The notes beneath the pieces were generated by a model. That model ran no database searches, was not told where the DNA came from, and worked only from the letters and a program-made list of their open reading frames with translations. From contig QVRM01004803.1 of NCBI GenBank assembly GCA_003439945.1, positions 124,001 through 188,000 on the forward strand: a stretch of DNA of 64,000 nt, written 5' to 3'. Position 1 is the first letter of the stretch, and each line of letters begins with the position of its first letter. The DNA is from Dermanyssus gallinae (lineage: Eukaryota > Arthropoda > Arachnida > Mesostigmata > Dermanyssidae). Of the stretch, positions 10,985 to 22,849 are shown piece after piece. A program made the position numbers and the translations under genes.

Positions 10985-13271
10985 AACATAATTACCAACT
11001 TCTGAATTTCTTCTCTACATCGGATCACATGGTCTCCGCCCACTCCTAAAAACCATAACTCGTCCTTCTGATAACGGCAGTTGTCTGGACAACATTCTAA
11101 TTCGCAATGATGAATCCATATTGAATAAATTATATGGCGCAATCGATGTTCTTACACCTGATCATCGACCAATTTTTGCGGCATTCACTGGTTTAGGGGA
11201 TACACCATGTGCGGGAACTCAAACTAAAGTTGAACCGCGCAGAAACTTCAAGAAAAAACTCCACCTAGATTTTCAACAAGCACTAGCTACAACGCCCTGG
11301 TTTGACATAATCAACAGTGACTCTGCACAGACAAACTTTTCTGCTTTTAGTTGTAAACTAAACAATCTGTACAATGAACATTTCCCCTTTCAGCCCAAAC
11401 ACACAAAGCTAAATCACGCACGAATTACTGACCAGTGGTTTGATCATGAACTCATACAGATGAGAGTAGCTAAGGACAGACTAGCAAATAAAGTTAAAAA
11501 GTATAATAATAAATATGATAAGCTGAGACTAAATGAGCTATCTAAATTATATAAGAAAACATGCGCTCAAAAACAAAGAAAATACTATGCGGACAAATTT
11601 AATACCTCTACACTTCGCGAGAGATGGAAGATTATGAACATGCTTTGTGGCAGAAATATACAGAAAGAAACTATAATTACGTCGATTAACCACAACAACA
11701 CATCTACAACTGACCCTGCTGAGATAGCCGAAGTACTCAACATAAATTTTGCAACAATGGGTTCTAAAGCAGTTTGCAAGAAATATGGGACAATGACAAC
11801 TGAATTCAACTACAAAATTAATCAATTTAATCCGCATCAAGATGTTCCCCCTGAAAAATTCACATTCAATGAAATCACTCCCGAGGCAATTATACTAAAA
11901 TCAAGTAAGCTTAAAGCAAACATGAGTGGCTGTCAAACGCATATTCCTGGCAAGTTTATTAAGCAATACATAACCTACATATCAAGTATTCTCGCAGCTA
12001 TCTTTAACCAATGTCTTGCACAAGGGGTATGCCCGGCAGAATTGAAATGTGCAATAATTACACCAATTTTTAAACAGGGAGATAAAAATGAACCAACCAA
12101 TTATCGGCCTATAAGTTGCGTTCCATTCCTAGCGAAACTGTTTGAGTCAATTATCAATGACCAAATTCGACTATATCTTGACAACACACACTTTATTAGT
12201 CGGATGCAGTTTGGCTTTCGTAGTAAATGCAATACCAATTTAGCTCTTACCCATCTTCAGGAATATATAACAAAAAGCTGGGAGTCTAATCAAATTGTTG
12301 CTGGTATATTTGTCGATATCGAAAAAGCATTTGACTCGGTCGATAAAAATATCCTAATCAATATACTCGCACAACTGAATTTCGCTGAAGGCCCAATTGC
12401 GTTTTTTAATTTATTTATTATTTACCTTTACTTATTTAACCGACAGGATACAAATCACCAGAAATGGCGACTTTATGTCATCTCCGTGTTCTCCACACCT
12501 CGGTACACCACAAGGAACCAGCCTTTCACCAACACTATTTCTAATTGGTATTCAAAACACAGACTGTCTTTAAATATAAATAAAACAAAAATGTTAATCT
12601 TTACTCCATGGCAAAAATCAATAAACCCACAAATAGCAATTAGATTCGATAATACTAATATAAAACAAGCATTCGAATACAAATGCTTGGGTGTAACCCT
12701 TGATCCCTCACTGACGTACAGAAATCACATAAATACCTTAAGTACCAAACTCGAACAGATTGTGCCTCAATTAAGTAAATTAAGCAATGTTGGCGTATCC
12801 CCTGATGTGATGTTGATTGTATATAAATCATTATTCCTCTGTTATATAACATATTGCTTGCCACTGTTTGGGTCAACGCTTTCAACACTTACACATAAAC
12901 TACAGGTTGCACAGAATAACGCGTTAAGAGCCATTTTTGGCTACAGAAGGGATGAAAGTGTATTTCATCTTTATGCTATTCACAAACTGCTTAATATAGC
13001 ATCACTTTACAAATTTGAATTAGGCATTCTTGCGTTTAAAAACTTCCGTGGCATGTTGCCTAAAGATTTATCTTTTTATTTTACATTCAACACCAACAGA
13101 AATCGTAACTATAGACTTAAATCGCCTGATATGGCCATGGCCAAATTATGGAACACACTCGATAATGAATTACGGGAATGTACATCACTTAAGTTATTCA
13201 AGGAAAGATGGCACCAAAAATTACACAATGAGCAATGCCTTGATCGATAAGACTCTTCAACGATATGCAGG

Positions 13272-13338
<67 letters not shown>

Positions 13339-13475
13339 CGGACTAAAGTGATTACCAAATAGTACTAATGACATATAGATAACTGGAATGACAAGTAAAA
13401 CAATGTATGAAACACGGATGTTCTGTAAGGAACGTGTGTTTGAAACTAATAAAACTGAACTGAACTGAACTGAAA
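10985..13475 (+). mobile_element. 5'-truncated CR1/Jockey-like LINE; 709-codon open frame lacking the YADD block
   Basis: The frame 11121-13250 encodes the end of an AP endonuclease and most of a reverse transcriptase. Upstream (11040-11180) the same frame reads ITRPSDNGSCLDNI then DVLTPDHRPIF, matching the EN C-terminus. RT motifs include NYRPISCVPFLAKLFES (residue ~327) and GIFVDIEKAFDSVD (~394). Near 12480-12560 a second frame reads GTPQGTSLSPTLFLI. The main frame then resumes at WYSKHRLSLNINKTKM, so the segment that should contain YADD is absent. Thumb motifs (CLGVTLDPSLTY, PLFGSTLS) follow. After the stop come a (TTA)n array (13275-13334), AATAAA and a (CTGAA)n tail ending near 13475. 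The lack of the catalytic Asp pair makes it inactive. It is 5' truncated. Confidence 0.85.
13275..13334. repeat. (TTA)n microsatellite in the LINE 3' region
   Basis: About 20 perfect TTA/ATT trinucleotides directly downstream of the LINE stop codon. Confidence 0.95.
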
Positions 13476-13830
13476 TAGCAGATTTAATGCCCACTACATT
13501 CGTACCAAAGTGATGGTGCTGCGTTACGTAGTTGCCAAGTAACTAAGCTTTTTTGACAGTCATATCGAAAGCGAAGGCATGCATACTTGCATAGGGTGTA
13601 TGATAAAGTTAGGTACATATTTTGAAGTTTGGTAGAACTCAGCAAGAGAATAATTTTTTCTAATGGAAAGAGGGGGCGGAAACGTCTTGGCAAAATGCTA
13701 CGGTTCTGGACGTGAAAACTTCAACGTGAAACATAACAACTATGACTGTCGAAAAAGCTTAGTCACTTGGCAACTACGTAACGCAGCACCATCACTTTGG
13801 TACGAATGTAGTGGGCATTAAATCTGCTAT
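13475..13830. mobile_element. Fold-back element / MITE with 90-bp inverted arms
   Basis: Bases 13475-13564 and the reverse complement of 13741-13830 are nearly identical (only a few differences), separated by 176 bases. The outer ends read ATAGCAGATTTAATGCCC and its complement. TA dinucleotides at 13476-13477 and at the last TA could be a mariner-type TA duplication. The core shares a short segment (13640-13700, inverted) with the mariner-like repeats at 13910-14236 and 40610-40958. It sits exactly at the (CTGAA)n tail of the preceding LINE. There is no coding capacity. Confidence 0.8.
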
Positions 13831-13909
13831 TGCCGGAGAGTAGTCTTTTGGACGTGCATTTTTGGTCGTAATGGAAAAAATTACGATGTTGCACAAAAAA
13901 GCGTTAACG

Positions 13910-14236
13910 TAACATTTTGACTTTTTATGACTTTCCTTAATCTGGCTATTCGATTTTTGCTACGCAAGCTAGTAATGTATACTTTATTGTGCAGAATTTT
14001 CCGCCAAACACGCCGGTATGATCGGTCCTTTGTGCACTGACTGGTTCTCCCGCAAACGTAGATTTTGCACAACTATGTAGGAGAAAAAAGACAGAATAAC
14101 TGCTTTTATAAATTTCATCCTCACTCCTAAACAAAACGTTTTCCCGGCTTCCACCCATTGGCAAAAATGATTTTCTCACCGAGTTTGACCATACCCTAGC
14201 GTTTTGGACACACAAATAGGAACACCCTGTATATAC
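13910..14236 (+). mobile_element. Non-autonomous mariner-like repeat, copy 1
   Basis: This segment is similar over about 330 bases to 40610-40958: shared TATGACTTTCC, GCTACGCAAGCTAGT, ACACGCCGGTAT and CACAACTATGTAGGA. It is partly similar to 41346-41454. The right end reads GGAACACCCTGTATATA. ACAGGGTGTTCC-type termini next to TA are typical of Tc1/mariner inverted repeats. No intact transposase is visible. Confidence 0.6.
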
Positions 14237-14593
14237 ATGACGAGCGAGTCACATAATGCTTTGCAATACTCAAAGCAAAAAAAAAATCATGCTTTGCGGC
14301 AAATTCGGCCCCGCCGAATGGCTGACGAGCTGCCACCAATCGATAAACGAGAGAGTGTGTTACTTTCCTCACTACCAGGGAACCAATGTAAAAGCTTTGC
14401 TGGGAGCGGTGGTAGTCTCGTGGTAGACGTACTGCATAAGTAATTCTTCTCGTCCAAATGTAATGGTACCAATGCTACTATGTACATGCTTATAACATCA
14501 CATGTACACACGACCAACGTTTCCAGCGTGTGAATTCACGACCGATGTGCAAACGATGTACAAAAAATGTCTCCGGCATAGTACGAGCACGCA

Positions 14594-14756
<163 letters not shown>

Positions 14757-16240
14757 AACAAGCAGCAGACGAAGAACAACAAGGGAGAAGAGGTCCGCCA
14801 TCAACGGTGCTGAAAGCTATGCCAAGAAGTTTGGCACGGCGGGCAGCGTCGACTAAGGTTTCAACCATGACGATCAGGTGGGCGACAACAACGATAGTCT
14901 CAGCGACAACAACGGCACCAACAACACTCTTAGCGTGAACAGCACAGTAAGCTATAACGGCAGCAGCAGGAGCAGCAGCATCAGCGACAACAGCAGCAGC
15001 AGCAGCAGTAGCTCCAAACAGGAGGCTTATGGCATACCTGGTTGCGTGACCGGAATTCCGAAATTAGTTTTACCGCTCACCGCGCCACAACCGTTTGGCT
15101 TCTCGGTCTTGGTGCCACAGCCACCCCGATTCATTGCCAGGCTAATCAGATAAATTGTCGGCACGCTGTTTTTGTTGCTGTTGTTATTTTGTTGTTGCCA
15201 ATGACGGCGCCCGTGACAGCCACCGGTGGTGAGTGATTGATGGACGTGCTTGAGCAGCAACAGCGTTAACCTCGCGTTACGCCTCCGGATGTACTGGCCT
15301 CTCCCCAACCAACAAAATAGCGAGCAGCAGGTTGTTTGTCGGCTTCTTTGACGGTGTGCACGCGTGCCTGTCTTGAGCGGATCTGTTGATAAGGCAAAAA
15401 AAGAAAACACTGGTAACTTTGACACACGTGACGGCAAGCGGCTGACACGACCTGGCAGGCGGAGTTTCAAGTTTGGCGGGTGACACAGGCCGCAGTGAGA
15501 AAATGTTGTTGCTCCTTTGTCTCTCTCCTCCTTTCGGCTCCGTCGGATCTATAATGTCTCTAGCTTACTTGCCCTTCCTCGGTCGCTCGCCTCCGCCCGT
15601 CTCTCCCTCTCGTTTGCTCCACCTCAATCTTCCTTTGTTTCGTAATTCATCAATGAGCCTTAAATTAAACAAATGCTTGTGCTCGATCAGCTCTTCGACC
15701 TGTCGTGTGCCGAAGTCCCCCCGCACCTACAGTCGGAAAGTTAACCACGTGAACAAATGGCGAGTGTTTTTTTCTTAGCTAAAACGCTTTTGAATAACTG
15801 AAAATGATTGTTTGAGAGTGCAAGGTCCGAAAACTATGATGGTTGCGTAGCAAGGTCTATACAAGCCTTTTGAATTTTAAAGCACACGCTATTGTAGAGG
15901 CAAGTTTTCAGCCCTGCCTCCACAATAGCAAGTTTCACGTTCATGTCCTACCTCCATCTAACCGAAGCGTCTGGCGAAACAGAGTGAAATGGCTCTTAAG
16001 AGAGCCAGTAGTTCTCATTAATGAGTTGTAAGACTTTTTATCTTTGAGATTTGTAGCTGTTAAGCTAAAAATATTTATAAATGTCCTACATAATTATATC
16101 CGTTGCGCATAGGGTATTGCATACATATTAATATACATATGTTTTGCATACATAATTACGCGGCACAAGACTTACCTGCATTGGTTCTCGAATAAATAAC
16201 CCTGAGACATATAATTTGTTATATATACATATATATTTTT
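14757..16240. other. No gene recognised; CAA/CAG-rich low complexity at 14880-15020
   Basis: A degenerate ACAACAACG/AGCAGCAGC-rich stretch is followed by unremarkable sequence. Several frames of 60-147 codons show no family signature. Confidence 0.5.
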
Positions 16241-16244
16241 TGCA

Positions 16245-16960
16245 CAAGGTCATTTATTTATTATATACACATTTAGAACGGTAAGTTGTGTCATATATTT
16301 ACAAATATTTGCAAGGAGTCTATAGTAATTTGAACCAACTACAGTTACCATTGTGTTGGTAAAAAGTTGCACCCGGAATTAAATTACTTGTGTTTACCTC
16401 TATGCGAGAGTCAATTTAGGAAGACTAGTGTACCCATTATTGACGGGGTAGTAGGTGTGACATTAAATTATTCTTGAAGTCGTTTAAGGATTTCAAACAA
16501 CGCGAGCTAACCGGAAGAGTGTTCCACTCTCTGACAGTTCGTACGCCAATAGCTTGCCTACCCTTACTGCTTCGATGCATGCGGATCTTCAGTGTGACCG
16601 TGTTAGATGCCCTGGTCTCTCTCGCCCCTCCAAGACGATCAAGTGCTAGTATCTTCATCCCAATCTCATGGATATTTTTAAAAGTCACTATCAAGGTTAA
16701 ATAGTGCATGGTATTTTCGATATCTAATATATTGTGTTGTTTTCTCTCTCGACTGGCCGACCCCCGAATCATACGAAGAAAGCGCCCCTGTGCCACACTC
16801 AGTCGCTCTGCAAAGCCCTTTATGTAGGCAGTCCAAAATTCCGATTCGCACGGAATGTTGAGTGACTAAAAGAAAGCGTTGTGAAGCAGCTTGCATAAAA
16901 CTGCTCCAATTTCTTCTTCTTGTTGCATCTTGATGAGTTTGTGATGACAGCAAGTCGACG
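16245..16960 (-). pseudogene. CR1/Jockey-like LINE ORF2 C-terminus and 3' UTR
   Basis: The minus-strand frame from about 16860 to 16437 reads FWTAYIKGFAERLSVAQGRFLRMI and later VRTVREWNTLP then LKSLNDFKNNL. This is the LINE thumb/C-terminal pattern (W-P-Y ... ER...VQrrFLRmi ... VReWN.LP...S...FK..L). The frame closes at 16437. A tail of about 190 bases contains AATAAATAAA near 16245, plausible polyadenylation signals. Sequence upstream of 16860 is frameshifted. It is a 3' fragment only. Confidence 0.75.
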
Positions 16961-17024
16961 GATAAGAGTCTCTACATGCGCGTTGCCAGAGAATTTTGCG
17001 ACTACTGTTACATATATATATATA

Positions 17025-18344
17025 CACGGTGTGTTCAAAACGTATCGCGACTTTTGAATTTTCGCGGGTTACGTATATTCGAATTTCGATTTTTTGTGGC
17101 GTTATGTTGGTACTCATGTCTCTCACGTATGCCGACAAGCTCGGCCATTTTGAATGTTCACTTAATTGCTTAAACAGCTGCTTTGCTTGCACGTGTTTTG
17201 GATCGTCTTCGATTTTTACCTATTCAAAAAAATGGATCAAAGAACCTGTATCAAATTTTGTGTGAAAAACGAAATTAAGTGCGCGGATGCATTCCGAATG
17301 TTGACTGTGGCATACGGAGAAGCTACCTTGGACCGAAGCAACGTTTATCGGTGGTACAAAATGTTCTCAGAAGGCCGAGAAGATGTGAACGACGAAGAGC
17401 GTGCCGGACGCCCGAGCACTTCAACAACAGACGAAAAAATTAATGAAGTGGAGAAAATGGTATTGGCCAATCGTCGAATCACCGTTAGAGAAGTTGCTGA
17501 GGACCTAAACATATCGATTGGCTCGTGCCATTCGATTTTTATCAATGATTTGGGCATGAGACGGGTCGCCGCGAAATTCGTACCAAAATTGCTCAATTGC
17601 GACCAAAAACAGCATCGCATGAACATTGCTAATGAGATGTTGGACTCTGTCCGCGACGACCCAAATTTGCTCCAGAGGGTCATAACTAGTGACGAATCGT
17701 GGGTTTATGGTTATGACGTGGAAACCAAAGCTCAATCATCTCAATGGAAGCTGCCGCACGAACCAAGACCGAAAAAAGCGCGCCAAGTTCGGTCGAATGT
17801 GAAAGTTTTGCTGACAGTTTTCTTCGATTGCAGGGGCGTGGTGCATCATGAGTTCTTGCCACAGGGTAGAACGGTCAATAAAGAATATTACCTGCAAGTT
17901 ATGCGCAATTTGCGCGAAGCAATCCGCCAGAAACGCCCGGATTTGTGGAAGAACAAAAATTGGCTTTTGCACCACGATAACGCCCCTGCTCACACATCGT
18001 TGCTTGTGCGCGAGTTTTTGGCCAAAAACAACACACTAATGATGCCGCAGCCACCGTATTCCCCAGATCTGGCCCCCTGTGACTTTTTCTTGTTCCCTAA
18101 ACTGAAGAGGCCCATGAAAGGACGACGTTACGCTACGCTTGACGAGATAAAGACGGCATCGAAGGAGGAGCTGAACAAGATAAAAAAAAATGGTTTTTTG
18201 AAGTGCTTCGAAGATTGGAAAAACCGTTGGCACAAGTGTATAATATCTCATGGGGATTACTTTGAAGGGGACAAAATAGATATTCATGAATAAATGAATA
18301 ATTTTTGAAAAAACACAAAAGTCGCGATACGTTTTGAACACCAT
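17025..18344 (+). mobile_element. Complete mariner element with terminal inverted repeats
   Basis: The left end (17025) reads CACGGTGTGTTCAAAACG and the right end (18344), reverse-complemented, reads CATGGTGTTCAAAACG. Both continue TATCGCGACTTTTG. The arms differ by a C/T and a 2-base GT. TA flanks both ends, which lie in (TA)n tracts (17010-17024 and 18345-18366), so the exact TA target duplication cannot be assigned. The 1320-bp length and single transposase frame are normal for mariner. The intact structure suggests a recent insertion. Confidence 0.92.
17232..18293 (+). CDS. Mariner transposase, D34D, apparently intact
   Basis: The 353-codon frame begins MDQRTCIKFC. An upstream in-frame Met at 17166 also exists, but the 17232 start gives the usual mariner length. 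The N-terminal half has paired helix-turn-helix segments (RWYKMFSEGRE and ITVREVAEDLNIS). FVPKLLN replaces the usual WVPHEL linker. Catalytic residues are visible: SDESWVYGYD (first Asp), HHDNAPAHTS (second) and YSPDLAPCDFFLF, whose last Asp lies 34 residues after the second. The enzyme would cut and paste DNA at TA dinucleotides using the flanking inverted repeats. There are no stops or frameshifts. Activity is not proven. Confidence 0.93.
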   Translation: MDQRTCIKFCVKNEIKCADAFRMLTVAYGEATLDRSNVYRWYKMFSEGREDVNDEERAGRPSTSTTDEKINEVEKMVLANRRITVREVAEDLNISIGSCHSIFINDLGMRRVAAKFVPKLLNCDQKQHRMNIANEMLDSVRDDPNLLQRVITSDESWVYGYDVETKAQSSQWKLPHEPRPKKARQVRSNVKVLLTVFFDCRGVVHHEFLPQGRTVNKEYYLQVMRNLREAIRQKRPDLWKNKNWLLHHDNAPAHTSLLVREFLAKNNTLMMPQPPYSPDLAPCDFFLFPKLKRPMKGRRYATLDEIKTASKEELNKIKKNGFLKCFEDWKNRWHKCIISHGDYFEGDKIDIHE

Positions 18345-19002
18345 GTATATATATATATATATATACGGCAGACATTGTGCAGAATGCCCTGAATGGTGAC
18401 AATTGTTTGAATTGTGTAATTATGGACATTTTAAGCTCAATGAGGGATCACTCATTTTAAATAAATTTGTCGTCCGAAGAAGCACTCAGTCATTATTTTG
18501 TGAAACACATTCTGTGTATTTACCTCGATGTGAAATCGATGTGTTGCAAATCCGGTAACGAAGCACCTATTTTTATCTTATGGAATCCAGTAGATCGTGA
18601 TCATCGCTCTAGTGTCGTACAAACACCAATGAACATCCGCAAACTTATAGTCCCACTCAGCAATATGATTGTCAAACGTATATATATATATATATATATA
18701 TATATACGAATACAAGCAACTAATTCATATTTTCATAGTATTTATACATTTTACAATATATTACGCTGGTTTCATTATTTATTATTATTGTCACGTAGAA
18801 CCTACGTGATTACTGTTCCTTGTCGTTTATCAATGCTCAAACGAAGGATCCATAAAGATCGTTGTGAACAGTCGGTGTCGCATGTGCTTCTGCTATGACT
18901 ATGCACCCTTTAAGTAGCACAAATTAATTATCTAGTTTTATTAATTTTTCTTTCCTGCCTTCTGCTTGCTCAAGCGTTTCACCCTCTCCCTCTATCTATC
19001 TA

Positions 19003-19039
<37 letters not shown>

Positions 19040-19435
19040 CTCGTTGCCGCCCGAGGGCACCACTGCATTTCGAAGGAGCACTTATGATTCACTTACGAGT
19101 GACAATAAAGTAGACGACAAGAAGATCGATAGTGCACTCGTGGGTCGCCGGATTCAACATTGCTCCATTTAGATCAATTAACGAATAGACTTAATTCGCA
19201 GCGTCTATCGGAGGGAAGCACAGTGCGTTGTCGGCATTGGCACCTGCAGCACGTTGGCCGAAGGCTCGAGGTTGGGACGGAGGCGTTTTGCAAAAGCGAT
19301 CCAATAGGGTGGATTTCGTACAGTTGCAAGTCCTGCCTTTATTGGATTTGAAATATCACACCTTTACCTTCTCTCTCACAATATATAAATATATACATAT
19401 TGGATTTGAAATATTACACTTTTACCTTCTCTTTC

Positions 19436-19474
<39 letters not shown>

Positions 19475-19690
19475 CGCGCTTTATTTACAATAAAGAGAAA
19501 ATGTACATTACAAAATATCACAACATTAATGCATAGGCTCGGGTTGCTCTCCAAGGAAACAGGGACATCGCAGTTACCTTTTTGCCATGCATTTCGGTTC
19601 GTAGCGAATCTTAGATCGCGTATGCAAATGTCTAAATTGAACATTCGACAACAGAATGCTTCATTTTGTATGACCTTTTGTAAGCATTTT
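18345..19690. other. Simple-repeat-rich spacer
   Basis: It contains (TA)n at 18345-18366, 18677-18707, 19018-19040 and 19438-19472, and a CT-rich tract at about 18985-19018. A TTGGATTTGAAATAT...TTTACCTTCTCT segment is tandemly repeated (19340-19378 and 19400-19436). No gene recognised. Confidence 0.7.
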
Positions 19691-19699
19691 TGGTCCAGT

Positions 19700-20390
19700 T
19701 GTTTGACAAATGTCAACTATGTCCTCTACGTGTTTGTTCTTTCGTGGCACACCGCAAGGACATGCAACTTTATCAACAAATTTCTTTAAAAATTCTGCAA
19801 AATCGTCGATCCTTTTCGTTGCTTGGAAACCATGCAGGGGATGCATACGTCAGTACTGGTTTGACATATATATTAGATAATTGCATGTGCAATTTAGCAT
19901 CTCTTAGAACAAAGGATTTGATAATCCGGTTACACTTTCTCGTCGCTTTCAGTACCGCCTCTCTACTTTGTTCTGAGAATTTTAAGTCAGGGGTCTTGCA
20001 TATTTTCGCCTGGTAAGACGGTCGCTGACGTGTTCAAATTGTATATAATGAACTGTATTGTAAGTATGTAACATCTTGAAATGCAAGGTTATTGCAAAAT
20101 AAACAATATGTATGTAAATCAGGGGTCACAACAATTCCCGGATTTTTTATAACGTTCACATTTTCAAGGGGGCAATTATGAACTTTATACACAAATCTTG
20201 TATTTTTCAGCCAAAATGCATTGTTTTGCATTTCGGGATTAAATGTTTCACAAGTAAACGTGTCTAGTCATCAGCATAGATCTTAAGTGAGACCTCATTT
20301 GAAATTACAGAAGATAACGAGTTTGTGTACAAGATGTAACGTAGGCAGCCTAGTATTGTGGCTTGCAAACAACCAGACGTAACTTTAGCA
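19700..20390 (-). pseudogene. CR1/Jockey-like LINE RT fragment retaining YADD
   Basis: On the minus strand, about 20390-20270 reads ATILGCLRYILYTNSLSSV (decayed QGSxLGPLLFxxYxNDL) then SLKIYADD and a stop, the catalytic block. Next come CKTMHFG, a stop and a frame reading VHNCPLENVNVIKN then PGIVVTPDL, the KTxxMxF and LGVxxxxxL blocks. About 20016-19750 reads KATRKCNRIIKSF and YVKPVLTYASPAW, the RT thumb. Stops and shifts throughout indicate a fossil. No EN, 5' or 3' end is seen. Confidence 0.75.
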
Positions 20391-20421
20391 AGCAATGATA
20401 AGCTGTAGTGCACCTTTACTG

Positions 20422-20423
<2 letters not shown>

Positions 20424-20463
<40 letters not shown>

Positions 20464-20892
20464 TCGTTCAGCAAACTTTGGTGTCTAGTACATCTTGGCG
20501 AAAAAATCATTTTTTCAATGTAACAAGAAAGCGGAAATGTCTTCCTTTGAAGAGAGAGCGAAATGACCACAAGTGATTGTATTACGTTTTTTGCCCTGAC
20601 ATGTTTTTACTAAATCTGTCATTGCGGGAGTCCCAGTCATCCTAGGGACCAATCACACACGCGTGTTTAGAAAATATTTGCATCTGTTGAATTGCATTCT
20701 ACGTCAGTTCCAAGCAAAACAAATGTCGTATAATTTAATTTGGTTTACATGTTCAATAATCCATTTTTAGAATACATTTTCGTTCTTTGTTTCATTAGAA
20801 GAAATGATTTTTTCGCCGAGTTGTACCAGTGTACTAGACTTAGATTTGTTGGACGAATTTTGGAAAATCCTCTATATATATATATATATATC
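20424..20892. repeat. (TA)n arrays and fragments of the mariner-like repeat family
   Basis: (TA)n lies at 20424-20462 and 20872-20892. Segments at 20490-20560 (inverted) and 20785-20880 resemble the AAATGATTTTTTCGCCGAG block of the 13.9-kb/40.6-kb repeats. They are short, diverged pieces. Confidence 0.45.
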
Positions 20893-22025
20893 CAAATGCC
20901 GCATCAAACGAGCTTGATCAATCTTTGAGGCAACGACATCTGGCCTCATAGGCAAATCGGTGTCGGCCGACGAGCCAACGTGGCAAGACATTGTCGATGG
21001 GTCAAAATCGGCTAGTCTGCCTGTTTGCATATTGGGGCTCTTGAGCAGCTTTAGAATATAAAACTATATATTTATTTGAAGTTAAATAAATGGGGCGCGT
21101 GTAAGAGGTGAGCTCTCTTAACAATATAGTTCTTGGAGAAAAAGCATGTAACTTGTACTGACTGGCTCCTATATTGCGCGTATGTAAATAAAGCTGACAT
21201 CATCTTATACCGTATGTGCAACTCAGGAGAGGCTGACGATGTCCCCCGACACGTAGCCTTCTAGTGGCACGCCTTATGGTTCATGAATACTGATTTATAG
21301 TTTAAAGAGTCTTAGAACTTATCTCCGAGGTAAAAATAGTTGTTAAAAAAAGTCGAGCAGCCTTACTGGCAGGATAAAGTAGAAGAAGACATGTGTCCAT
21401 CCTTTGCAACGTGTGTTGAATTCTTCTGAACGTTATATATATATATATATATATTTCAGATGATGCCAAGTAAAAGAACTACTATTGAATGGCATAACGT
21501 TTTTTTTCAAGCAGCTTTCTAAATGTACATCATTTGGAAGAGAATAATTATAAAGATCATTTCAAAATTCCTTTATATATTTAGTTTTTTTGGGGGCGTA
21601 TTGACGCACACCCTCCAATATTATGGTGGGTTATGTGGGGCTAAACGCAAAGGAAGGAGTACATGACTCAATATAATCCAAGCGCGCTATTCACTAAAAA
21701 CCACCCCTCTGGAACCTTCCTCCTGGTTCGGAATTGTAAACCATTACTTCGAAACCCGGAGAGGGAAGCCTCATGTTTCAACCCTCCTTAGTCTGTAGGT
21801 GTGTTCCGAGCTGGTAGGTCCTGCCGGGTCGCATCATGGGGGGGCTTCGGACGACGAATTGCACCGGGCGATCATTCTCCAGATGGATTTTTTCGCGCAT
21901 GGGCCGATCGCGGTAATATAGGCTAGCACCCAAGTAAGTCGTCGAATCGACTATGTGTGCTGTGATACTCTGCGCGGTAGATACCCGTAGAGTGAATTAT
22001 GAGTTATCCCATTACACAGACAACG
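20893..22025. other. No gene recognised; (TA)n at 21434-21454
   Basis: No coding or structural motif recognised apart from the TA array. Confidence 0.5.
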
Positions 22026-22029
22026 CCGC

Positions 22030-22760
22030 GCACGCTCAAATGAAATGCGCGATATCGTCTGGCACCCCGGCGTCGCAGAGAACGCATAGTACGCATAGCG
22101 AGTCTAACCTCTCAAGCCTCAGTCCACGATACTTCCCCGTTCAGCTTCTTCCGTCAGGTTGGCCGATAGTCTTGCCACCTTTTACGTAATCCGCCTGATA
22201 TGTGGTAGGTCAGCTAGACATGTGTCCATAGTCATTCCTGGTACTTGGCGTGGCGGGACGACGTGAGAAAACTCCCGCTAAGCTTCAGGGATATAGATAA
22301 AGTAGGACCTCGGTTTTTTGTGATGCCAGCTCCAGGTGATATTCAGTCGTCCACTTGTTTACCCATGCTTGAGCCGCATTTGCCCTGGCCTTCAGGATAG
22401 CCCATGTGCAACCGGTGACGACCGATGCAAGATCATCCGCGTAGGCGATTGGCTTCACTCCTTCCGGCAAGTCGTCGGGCCCCAAGACACTGCCGTGTGC
22501 CACGTTCCATAGAACTGGGCCACAGAAAAAGAGGTTCCGCTTAAGTTCAGAGCCGAGTCATGCGGAGCAGCGTGATTACGGCCCCGTCACAGGGCTTGCT
22601 GGAATGTAGAATGCTTAGGACAAGGTAGCGATCTCGCCACCGTTGCCAAAGGCCCCAGCGAAGGACTCCTAGATGTCTGTGGTATGCAGCGTCGCCGCTG
22701 TACCTAAGGGTTGTGTCAGCGGCGTGGTAAATAGAAGAATTGACCGAGGCCGGCAAGTAC
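22030..22760 (-). pseudogene. R1/I-like LINE fragment: RT YADD block joined to a zinc knuckle
   Basis: The minus-strand frame 22540-22285 reads CGPVLWNVAHGSVLGPD, then IAYADDLASVV, then VNKWTTEYHLELAS with QKTEVLL: RT motif LWN, catalytic YADD and the KTE block. About 22090-22020 reads CVLCDAGVPDDIAHFI, a stop and ACAAL, matching the C-terminal C-x2-C...H...C knuckle of this clade. The two normally lie over a kilobase apart but here only about 200 bases separate them, so an internal deletion is likely. A frame at 22756-22547 may carry part of the preceding palm. Confidence 0.7.
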
Positions 22761-22849
22761 CTAAAAGTCAGCCTTTGCCCCCATGACGACCAGCACGCCC
22801 CTACTTTCTCTAAAGGAAGTAATCTTCTCGGAGGATTATGGCACTTATT

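Noticed and set aside
17345..17993. Antisense frames across the mariner
   Set aside because: They are complementary shadows of the transposase gene.
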